A DNA stretch of 64,000 bases, taken from positions 25,696,210-25,760,209 of the forward strand of contig JABAKD010000002.1 of assembly GCA_012845835.1 (NCBI GenBank), in the 5' to 3' direction. Within the stretch, counting starts at the first letter, position 1. The number at the start of each line of letters is the position of its first letter. Positions 1 through 9,915 of this stretch are shown in pieces. A program made the position numbers and the translations under genes. Below the pieces are notes generated by a model. It saw only the letters and a program-made list of their open reading frames with translations. It was not told the origin of the DNA and searched no databases. This DNA is from Undaria pinnatifida. Its lineage: Eukaryota > Sar > Phaeophyceae > Laminariales > Alariaceae.

Positions 1-473
1 GCTACCTGGTAGCTCTTTTGGCACCCATCTGTACCGAAAGAAAAAAGAACGAGTGCGATCTAATCAAGCGTCTACTGTAGGTCGAGTGCGCAGCCGTGGT
101 GTTATTAGTATCGATATGCTTCGAGCGCGCAGCAATACTGTCAATAATAGTATCGACATGCTGCATGCGTATCGTACAGCTCCGCACACTGCTGTTCGGA
201 CGAACCCCTTCCCCAGCAGCCCGGGCCATTTGGTGTAATCGATGCTTCAATGACTAGGGCACGCAACAAATGAGTTCCCTCACCGTCCCCTCGCCCCTCC
301 TTCCACCTCGCCCCCCTCTCCCCCCCTTCCAACCCCCATCCCTAAACACATTGTAACATGATCAGGATGCACCCTCCCCCCATTCCCTCGCCCGCTCTGT
401 CTGCTTGCCTCGAAGGGGTGCGGTGCCGCCAAAAAGCTAAGCACAAACGCCGCGGAGATACCTGGAGTTTCAG

Positions 474-1081
474 ACCGTGGCGGACGCGTGAGTGACGCCC
501 GCGCTGGGCCCGCGATGCCCACGTGGAAGGCGCGCAAGGAGATAGACGGAGCGCGGGGCCGAGGCGGTGGTGGCGGTGGCAGGGGCTACCCCAGGGGCAG
601 GGGGGGCGGAAAACGAGGCGGTAGAGGGGAGACGGGTGGAGGTGGCGGTGGTGGTGGTAGAGGGCGTGGTGGGGATGGCGGAGGTGGTCGGGGTTGGGGT
701 GGTGGGGGTGGTGGGGGTTGGAGTGGTCAGGGCGGTGTTTGGAGTAGTGGGGGCGGGGGTTGGAGTGGTGGGGGCGGGGGTTGGAGTGGTGGGGGCGGGG
801 GTTGGGGTGGGAGGGGCGAGGGTTGGGGTGGTGGGGGCGGGAGTTGGGGTGGTGGGGGCGGGGGTTGGGGTGGGGGCGGGGGTGGGGGCGGGGGTGGGGG
901 TGGCGATTGGGGTGGAGGAGGCAGGGGTGGGGGTGGGGGGCATTGGGGTGGAAATGGGAGGGGGCAACATCGTGGATCCGGCGGCGCTCAAGGCGGGCGT
1001 GAAGGCGCGGGCGGCCGCTCGGGCGGGAGGCAGGGGCATGCCGGCTACAAGAGGAAGTGGACGGGGCGCGGAAACCACTGA
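474..1081 (+). CDS. Gly-rich RGG/GGW-repeat protein, last exon (5' part outside window)
   Basis: The reading frame is open from a good acceptor (CTGGAGTTTCAG, AG at 472-473) to TGA at 1079-1081, entered in phase 1. It starts DRGGRVSDARAG, runs through RGRGGGGGGRGYPRGRGGG and then about 100 residues of GGGGW, GGGGWS and GGRGEGW repeats, and ends with a basic non-repetitive tail, YKRKWTGRGNH. RGG and GGW boxes of this kind are typical of RNA-binding proteins (hnRNP, GAR1 or nucleolin-like tails), but no RRM or other domain is visible, so the family is unknown. No upstream exon could be placed in bases 1-470. An in-frame GTG at 488 is not a credible start. The opposite strand of this G-rich tract is also open (Pro/His-rich) but lacks a sensible terminus. 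Confidence 0.55.
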
Positions 1082-2879
1082 GCACCGAATTAGGGTTGTG
1101 TGCAGTATCGTGGGGAATCCAGTGGATATGTCGTGGCGCTATATCGTAGCAACACTCGGTGAAAAATCGACGAGCAGTAGGATTGCTGAACCCTATGCGC
1201 GATAAAAAGTGAAGGCAAGAACCGGGGAGAAGAAGGGACGACACCTGTGACCACGGCTTGTCCAGAAGCTGGAAAGTAGAAGTGTAAAAAATAAAATAAA
1301 AATTGTTGCGCTCCATTGCGGAATAAGATCTGGATGTATCGGGTCACGTACGAGTCGTAGCACGTACGAGTACGTCAACTCGTACTACTGCTGTACAGGT
1401 CGAAAACTTTTCGCCGGGTCCGCTTTTTGTGGTGCTGCTGTTCCCTTTGTAGGTTGTATTTCCCCATGTTAGGCCAGGTCTTCTCGGGGCGTTGATGTTC
1501 GAAGAGTGCCGAGTGCCGATTTATATCTCTTTTTCGCAGTGTGGAGGTGGGCCGCACGCGCGCAGCGCGAAATGGAGTTATTGTCGGTGGCAGACTCTCA
1601 TCTTTTTTTGTATCAGGGAACTGCAGAATGGGATGACAGTTGTTGTTCTTTATTGAGTTGACACGCTACATGTCTGCATTATACGATATACGGTTGTTAC
1701 ATTTATTGTTGCTATACATACATGAATAGCATAGCGCTGTTATTTGTTGGCTCTACAAACCAAGAATGATAACCCCCCACACACATACACACAACCCCTT
1801 CGACTGTCTAGGGGAGGGGTATGTCGACTTTCTACAAGAAAATTGTCCTTCCTCGTCGCTCCCTAACATTCCGCGACGCGCACGCGCGGCGGCAGCAGCG
1901 GCGGCGGTAGTTAATTGCCAGACGCCGCTGCTCTACGGTCGAAGGCGACTCTCGGTTTTCTGCTGCTTCGCTTGACGAAATCTTGGCGCACCATACAGGC
2001 GAAGGCGTTTTTTTCTATTAGTAGTAAGACTCCCGGGGCGGTCGTCTCGAACCCAAAACATGTTACACATCACATGGTCATGCCTCTCGCTAATGGGTTG
2101 GGGGTGCAAACAAGCAGTGCAAAACACCCAAACGCATGAGTAAAATAATATTACCCCCACCCACCCCCATCTACCCCGTCCTACCCCACCCCCCTGCCCA
2201 ACCCCACCCTACTCGACCCCCCCTCTCCTCATACTTGCCAGCAACAAGAATGGGAGCAAACCACACACAGTAGCGTTCTCGCGAACCACGCAAATAAAAA
2301 ACTGTCAAACATGACAAAACAATCGCGATTATGGAGCGGGCACTGCGTTGCGTCGCGCCGCGTCACCTCATACTTGACGCTACGTCACCGCGAACTCCGA
2401 CCGACAAAAACTACGAACAAATATTACTCTTGAACCCTCATCTTTAAAATTATCACCAACATCCTCCTTGCCATCATAGCTCGCATGGTCTTCATCGTCA
2501 TCGTAACCCTCAAGGTCATCAACACTATCATCGTCACAGCCCACAAAAAATAAGAACAAAGACAGACCACCCCAAACACACAAAGGATGGTGCCGACAAC
2601 ATAGCGGCGACATACATGGCATCACCACTCGCCTTGCACGCAAACATTCTTCAACAGCCCCAGTCGTCGACAGCTTCCAAGCACAGACACTACAGCGGAA
2701 TGGCGTTCCAGTTTTCTGATTGGAAATGACTTTCTATACTAAAGTAACGATACACCTACTTCCAACCAACAGCAGTAGTCCTAGTGTTCGACGTTATCAG
2801 TCCACGGGCGGGCGTGATAAAGGCCATATGAGAGCCCGCGTATTCACTCGGGCTGGCCCAAACAATAACAGGGGCTTTA

Positions 2880-3070
2880 ACGGTGCATGACCCGACCCGC
2901 AGGTTCGTTCAGGGCGTTTTCAAACGCCCCCGTGTCGAGTCGTGTCGGGACGGGTCGGGTCAGGAGGTGTTCTAAATCACACGGGTCTTGTTGGGTCGGA
3001 TTAGGAGGCTTCAAACTTTACGGGTCGGGCTGGTTAACCCTGACCTGACCCGCGAGAAGCGACCCGACCC
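2880..3070. repeat. GACCCG/CGGGTC-rich dispersed repeat
   Basis: Many overlapping copies of GACCCG or CGGGTCGGG, including cgtgtcgggacgggtcgggt and gacccgcgagaagcgacccg. A related block with the same cgcgggtc and cggcccgacccg words lies at 53930-54110, so this is a dispersed degenerate repeat and not a unique regulatory site. Confidence 0.5.
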
Positions 3071-3084
3071 GCGAAAGTCCTTGA

Positions 3085-3345
3085 AAAAACGACACAACAC
3101 CGCCACTCCCCCCGCCCAGCTAGACCGGTGTTGAGCTTTTCCACACTCTACAGCAGTACCACTCAACTCAAAAGACGAAACAACACGCCCCCCCTCCCCG
3201 CCCGCCCGGCTAGTCCGGCATTCAGCTGTTCCACAAGCTATAGTAGTATCACCCAACCTGAAAAACGACACAACACAGCCCCCCCCCCCGTCCAGCTAGA
3301 CCGGTACTTAGCTTCTCGACAAGCTGCAGCAATACCATCCTACAA
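3085..3345. repeat. Tandem repeat, about 88 bp x 3
   Basis: Three units begin with acgacacaacaccgcc, gacgaaacaacacgcc and acgacacaacacagcc (about 3088, 3174 and 3264). Each continues through a C-rich stretch, ctag(a/t)ccgg and an acaagct-like block. Confidence 0.75.
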
Positions 3346-3526
3346 GTAGTGCACCGGTATCCGGTGTGATATATACACCTACTGTCCATCGCGACCTTGC
3401 CGATCGCAACAAAAAAAACACAGTAACACAAAAGCACGAAACGAAAATACAGAAAAACAACACACAACAGTATGCAAGTCTATCAGCATTAATGTTCTCC
3501 ACCATATTTCGCTGATACTGCTGGCG

Positions 3527-3644
3527 TTGTTCCTGCTACTGTTGCTGTTGTTGTTGCTGCTGCTGCTGCTGTCGCCGCCGCCGCCGCTGCCGCTGCCGCT
3601 GCCGCTGCCGCTGCTGCTACTACTGCTGCTGCTACTGCTACTGG

Positions 3645-3720
<76 letters not shown>

Positions 3721-3935
3721 GCTGCTGCTGCTGCCGGTGCTGCTGTTGCTGCTACTGCTGCTGCGGTCGCTACTGCTGCCGCTGCCGGTGTCGCTACTAC
3801 TGCCGCTGCTACTGCTACTACTGGTGTTCCCTCCTGCTGCAGCTGGCACTGCCGCCGTTACTGTTGCTGCGCTGCTGTCGCTGCTACCGTCGTCGTCACC
3901 GTCATTTTCATCGTCGTCGTCATCGTCATCGCCGT
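3527..3935. repeat. Long imperfect CTG/CAG triplet array just past the SEC15 stop codon
   Basis: About 400 bp of (CTG)n interrupted by CCG, CTA and CCA, then (GTC)n. It starts a few bases beyond the SEC15 stop (TGA at 3945-3943 on the minus strand), so it is CAG-rich in the sense direction and probably lies in the 3' UTR. Poly-Leu (plus) and poly-Ser (minus) frames across it are shadows of the repeat. Confidence 0.85.
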
Positions 3936-3942
3936 CGTCTTA

Positions 3943-6900
3943 TCACCCTTGCTGTTTCAAGCGCTTGAGGATCGCCGTCACTCTTGCAGGGTCTATTTGA
4001 GGCACCTCGTCGCCCACGGTGTTTCGAATTTTCGCCGCGAGGCTGAGATCTCGGTACTTCTCCAACATAGTCTCGAGATGCCGCACGTCCAGCCTAGGGT
4101 AGGCCAGCGCAAGGCGGGCCGGATCGGTCGCCATATCGAGGTTGTCCCTGTGCATGTCAAGGCCGCCATTATAGCAAAACAAAACGTGAAGGAAGAGGAT
4201 TGGGGTGGGTGGGTGGGGTGGGGTGGGGCGGGATAGGTTGAGGAGGCGGGGGGTGGGGTGGGGGGATTCATTAACTGCTGAGATGGTGAACAGTCTTGGG
4301 ATACAGACCGACACCAAAAACGTTACTTGCGGGTACGACTACCGCTGCCGCTGACGTTACCATGTACCAGGCACAGAGCAGTAGCGGCGCAATTACCCAG
4401 AACAACTCGGCCACAAAGGCTATGCTCAACAAATCGCCAAAAAAAAACAGCGCGGAGCTATCACCACCCAGCCTGTCAGCAAGCAACATCCGGTGGCGCA
4501 GTCCCCTTGCTTCACGCTGCGGGACCGAGAGCTATAACTCGAAGCATTTGCAAATCGCTTATTACGCCCGTAGTATTAGTAACAATAGCACCCGGCTCCT
4601 TAGAAACCTCCGGCGGCGCGCTTCCATTCCTCTGCTCTACCGCAATGAGCTAGTACTATTCGCAGAATTGTCAAATCGTGTATCATCCTCGTATGCATTT
4701 CTCTTACGTGAGAACGATGTCGACAAGCTGCGATATCTTGGCGAAACATTCTCGCAAGGTGCCGATTCCGCTCTCGTCGGCGAAGTCCGTTAGAGCCGCG
4801 ATGTCCAAGCTCACATTGTGGACCCCCAGGACGTTGAGGGTGCGCACCTGCATTTACGCGGGGACAATCAAACACGGGGGCCATGAAAAATTGATTCAGC
4901 GCTCTCTTTTGGGGAGGGACAACAACACCATACGTATAAAACGTTGCTTTCAGAACTCGGGGCGGCCTTATATACGGCACGGTATACCAGGTATTTCCGA
5001 GAAGAGGAAAGGGGGGGCGAAAGTCGCAAGCAAAGAGAGACCATACCTTGCTGGCGAAATCGAGAAAACGAAAAAAAAAGAAAAAAAATGGCAGCATCTA
5101 ACACGCGCACACACATGGTTAGTGCCAATTTATGTCCTTGCTGTCACTACTGGCCAGCAGCGGCAACCCTCTCCCGGGCTACCCTTTGTAACCTTTCTTA
5201 AGAACTGCAAGCGAAAAACTATCCCACACTGAAACTCAAGTGATTTGTACCCACAAACGTGGGGGTAATTCTGAAAGAGCCAAGAACCGTAGGCTCACGC
5301 ACAACAAAAACAGAGGGCTTGCAACAAACGTTTTCAGGGCGAACGCACTGCAAAAACGAGTATCGGCAAAGACAGAACCGTGACTGGCAGGGGTGCCAGG
5401 AATCTATGCCAACGCACAGCACAGCAGTCTGCGCGGCTCAAGACTTGCCCGGCAGAAATCCGTCGCCCGACATCGGACAAATACGAACAGCAATCGGCTA
5501 CAAAAACACGCAACAAATCGTCCGCGCTCTCCTGCTCGAGAACTATTTTGCAAGCAGGCGGTGAAACTGCGAAGACAGCACCTCTTCACCTGTATTACCC
5601 CCTTGCATGGGTCCATATCCAATAACGAGGGAAATCGAGTTTACAATTCAAACCGCACCAAGAACTATGGAACCCTTAAAAATAGAGAACCCATACAAAT
5701 ATGAAACCCATAAAAAAAGGAAACCCATAAAAACAGGGAAACCGTAAAAACAGGGAACCCGAAAAAAGGTATGGAACCCTCAACAACAAGGAACCCATGA
5801 AAGTAGGGAACCCTTCACCTTAGGGAACCCTCAAACAAGATGGAAAAAAAAAGAGGGAACCCCATGAAAAACGGGAATGTTTTCCAGATGGCTATTACAA
5901 CTGCCGACCACCGAGCACCAACGCACACAACAAGCTGACCACAGTTACATGTACCCCGCTGCGTGAGTTTCGAGCGACAGCTACATACTATTACACACCC
6001 CTTGTGCGGGTTTCTATGTATATCCAGGCCAAGGCTACAGGGGGGAGGGGGGGGGGTACCCCCATTTTCCCCATTTTCCCTACCGAGTGTGAGCCACTCG
6101 CGCGAGTGACAATTTACCTCACGGGCGATAATACTCCAGGCGATGTTTTTGGCGCAGCGTAGGTTACCATTCCATTGCGCACTAATACGGAAAAGGTATA
6201 ACAGCACTAAACCTTAAAACGGCTAAGTAATACGGGAGTGGAGTCACTCTCGCAGTGACCTCGAGCCGCTGCAAAAATAGCCCCCAAAAGTGACCCCCCC
6301 TACTGCATCCTTGGCGTCAGGCATGTTCAAGCACCTTACTCCATGTTGTCCGGGAGTTCGTGTTCACAACGGGAACACTCGGGCGGCGGGAAGGGAACGG
6401 CCAAAACCGGCGCTTTCGCACCTGCTTCTTCACCTTAGAAAAAGGTGGACAGGGCAAAGACGTTTTCACAGCAGTTGTACTCCTGTCTGCTGGCCTCAAC
6501 CCTTTTCCCATCTTAAAAATAAATCTATTTTTCAAGCTGATTCTCCCCAAAAGCGTGTTTTTTCGAAGAACTTAAGGCACGGCGAGACATGGACGTTCCA
6601 CAACCAGCGCGCGGCGACGAAAAAAAAGCGCCCCACCCAGGGTACAACAGCACGGCAGTTTCGTCCATACCGCCGGAAAAGTTGCGTTTATGCAGCCTGG
6701 TCGGTAGTTTTAAGTGGTCGCTGGCACGCGGGAACCAACAAAAAAGTGCGACCGGGTAAAAAACGGTACCAAAGGGCGGCAGTTCATGTTACTACTGCGG
6801 TCTGTGATGTATGTGTAGGGCGCAAACATACAACCCTGCGCGCTAGAAGCGCTGTTGATTTCGAACTGCACCGAAAGGTATCTATCTCGCCGTCGTATTA

Positions 6901-9900
6901 TCTGTAGCAGTCGCCAAATCAGGGAACAAGATAAATGTAAGATTATATGACCTGAGGTACAAGCAGCGTTCACGCGCCTGACCAAGAAGTCGAGGGCGAG
7001 AGATACCACCACCACTGCCACCGTTACCTCCACGTCCACGACAACCGCCGCGACCTCCACCACCACCGCCAAAAACACCAACACCATCATCACGACTACC
7101 GCCGCCGCCACCGCCGCCACCGCCGCCACCGCCACCACCGCCACTACCCCCCCCTCCCCAACCTTCTACTCTAGAAAAATAAACAAAACTCACATTGGGC
7201 CCAGTGACTTGTTCCAAAATAGCGTTGCACACATGCGTCATGCACGTGAAGTGCACGGCTTCACGGATGCTCGCAGGAAGGGTGGCCAGGTTCATAAACG
7301 TCACGCGGAGGTAGTTGATTAGGTCGTCCGCGTACGGGTGCGCCTGCCTCCGCATGGAGGTCGGCTCCCAGTTCACGAATTCCATCCCGGCAAGGAGGTC
7401 GTCTGCTTTGCTTCGGACCAGCTCGAAGATAAGGTCGCGGGCGCGGTCGCTGATGTCTTCCAGCACCTGCCAAAAACAAACGCGCGCATATTAACACGTG
7501 TAGTGGTACCGGTGCGTACATGCGTGCGCGTATGTGTGCGAGCGTGCGTGCGTGCGTGAGGTGTGCGTATTTGCTGTAGCGTTTAACGCGTGGATGTATT
7601 TTGGATTTGCGTCTGAACGTATCTGGCACACACAACCAATACGGGTGCGTACATGCGCGCGTGTGTTCGTGCGTGTGTGCCTGAGTGCGTGTGTGAGGTG
7701 TGCGTGTTTGCTCCTAGTGTTTGACGCGTGTACGTATTTTTGGATTTGCGTCTGGACGTACCTGGTACAACCAAACAACCAACCATCCTAATTAAACCAA
7801 CCAAAAAACAACCAACCAACTCCAGTACCGACGGTAAATACACCCGGACTTTCTTTTTATGTTACCGACATGTGCAGCCACTCTGGCGACGTCCCGTTCG
7901 TGTTACTCACCTTAATCAATCAACCAACCAACCCACAAAAAACACACACATAACGACCAACCAAACAAACACACAGCCAACCCGATAAACAACCAACCAA
8001 CCAACCAAACAACCAAACAACCAAACAACCAAACAAACAATCAACCAAACAACCAACCAAACAACCAACCAAACAACCAACCAACCAAGCAAACAACCAA
8101 ACCACCAATCAATCAAACAACCAACCAAACAACCAACCAGCCAATCAACCAACCAAACAACCAACAGGAATACCCACGATATAAACACCCGGAGATTTTT
8201 CGTTCACCTTTCCCGACATGCGGAGCCACTCCGGTGCCGTCCCATCCGTATTGGACGACTTGCCCCCCCACGCCAAATCCCCGAACTGCATGCCCGCCAG
8301 CACGTCCCACAACGCGGACGCCAAGAAGACCGGAAGTTTCGCGAGGTTCTGCGACGGCAACAAGAAGAAAAATACAAAGCAAACAGAAAAGGCGCGTTTT
8401 TTGTTGTCTGATTTCGATGAAAATACAGGTCGGCATGTTTGACAGAATGCGCGTTGATGGTTGACATCGGGCGTTTCGCGAGGTTCTGGGACGAGGAAAA
8501 AAACGGGGGGAAATACCGCAACGAAAACGCGCGGCGTCGGCTGGTGTTGACGGCTGGTTGTTGGAAGTTATGACAGAATGTGCGTCGTTGGTTGACATCA
8601 GGGGTTTCGCGAGGTTCCTGGACCCCGAAAAAACGGGAACGGCAACAAAGAAAACGCGCGGTGTTGGTTCATTCGGACGAAAAGCAGGCTGCTGTTTTCG
8701 CACAATGTGTGCGTTGTTTTCGACGAAATGCAGGTTGTTGTTTGGTATTGACAAAAAGGTGCCTTGTTGGTTGACATAAAAATATCGTTGAGTGACACCT
8801 CAGGCGCATTGGTTGACAAAAAGAAAAAGCGAGCTGCCTGGAAAAAACGAGATTAGGTTTGACAAAAATGAGCTTGGGTTGACCGAAACGCCCGCAGGTT
8901 GGCACAAAACGCACGTTGCTTGACAAAAACCCGGATGGTTGTTGCAGGAACGAACGCGCATGGCTGTCGCTGCCGCGGTCGCAGTGGCGGTGATGGTGGC
9001 CACCGCGGCATTAGGTGGTGTCCGTTAGTCATCAGGCAACGGTGCAGCAAAGGCAACGACAACACATGAAACGACCCCCCCCCCTTCCAACCCCCCCCCC
9101 CCCCCCACCAATTCCAACAAATGTCTACACAGAGAGAAACGGCGCCCCTGAAGAAATACCGAAAAACATTCGCGGAGCCAAGCCGTGGCAGGAATTTTGC
9201 CCTTTTGGCCCCAAACATGTACCACTCGCGAAAATCCTTGGTATTTCCATCCGATCTGCACTTTACGGGGGGATTTGTTGGATGTATCTATTAATAGTCC
9301 ATGGGATTGTGTATCAGCCTTAAAGCTTTGGAAATTCAGATGGAAAAAATGTCGGAAAATAAAAAATTACAGCATCCGCCACACGAAGCGATCCGGGCCG
9401 CTGGAGTAAGGGATGCGTCCGAACCAAACCATCCATGTAAGAAGCTGTGCGACACGGTGTATCATAGCACGGTAACACTCGTACTTGCTTGATGCTCTTC
9501 CTGGACGCTTGGAAAATAACGCACTCGTCGCTTCTCTTGGTCGAAATGCATGGGCCTCAAAAGGGCTTGAAATGTTTTTCTCGCTCAAAAATCGGTTGTT
9601 GGGTGAATTATAGAGCTCCCTGGGGGAGGATCCTCCCAAAACTAACGCGCTACCCCTATAGTCTTATGCCGTACGCGTCCGTCCGTCTGTCCGTCCGCGC
9701 GAGAGAAACACCAGCACACACGCCCGTCCGCTCACCGCGCTGTTGACGGAAATCTGGCTAGCCTTGAGGATGTGCATGTCTTTCTCCGCATCGTGTAGCT
9801 GGTCCAGCATCAGCGACTGCACTACCACGGTGCCGTTCCGAAGGGACTTGAACACCAGAGCGCCGGCACTAGGCACTTCCAGGTGGGACAGGAAGGTCAC

Positions 9901-9915
9901 CACAAGCGCCGACAT
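3943..9915 (-). CDS. SEC15: SEC15 exons 13-17: C-terminal domain (residues 550-861)
   Basis: Exons 9915-9736, 8348-8208, 7466-7194, 4847-4708 and 4147-3943. This is the helical C-terminal half that in other species binds Rab GTPases. Residues 657-747 contain SKADDLLAGMEFVNWEPTSM and the helix HPYADDLINYLRVTFMNLAT. Residues 748-794 contain NVSLDIAALTDFADESG and LRECFAKISQLVDIVL. The last exon reads YPRLDVRHLETMLEKYRDLS and ends ILKRLKQQG. Exon 14 carries DVLAGMQFGDLAW, which resembles DDLLAGMEFVNW in exon 15, so the two may be an ancient duplication. Exon 16 to 17 is a phase-2 join. Confidence 0.88.

Larger units (their letters stand above)
1082..3942. other. Intergenic region, convergent gene ends
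   Basis: No supported coding exon. It separates the 3' end of the Gly-rich gene (plus) from the 3' end of SEC15 (minus). It contains C-rich stretches near 2155-2225, a GACCCG-rich repeat, a three-copy tandem repeat and a long triplet array, listed separately. The short acidic ORF at 2380-2643 (minus) has no splice or family support. Confidence 0.5.

Noticed and set aside
342..1316. 324-aa minus-strand Pro/His-rich ORF
   Set aside because: Antisense of the Gly-rich exon, without a sensible start or domain. The plus frame has an acceptor, RGG boxes and a non-repetitive C-terminus.
2380..2643. 87-aa minus-strand ORF with an acidic stretch
   Set aside because: Acidic part comes from a CATCAT/CGTCAT-type simple repeat. 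No splice sites or family features.
3527..4000. 157-aa Leu-rich plus-strand ORF and 156-aa Ser-rich minus-strand ORF
   Set aside because: Both are translations of the CTG/CAG array. No non-repetitive domain, and the true SEC15 stop lies at its edge.
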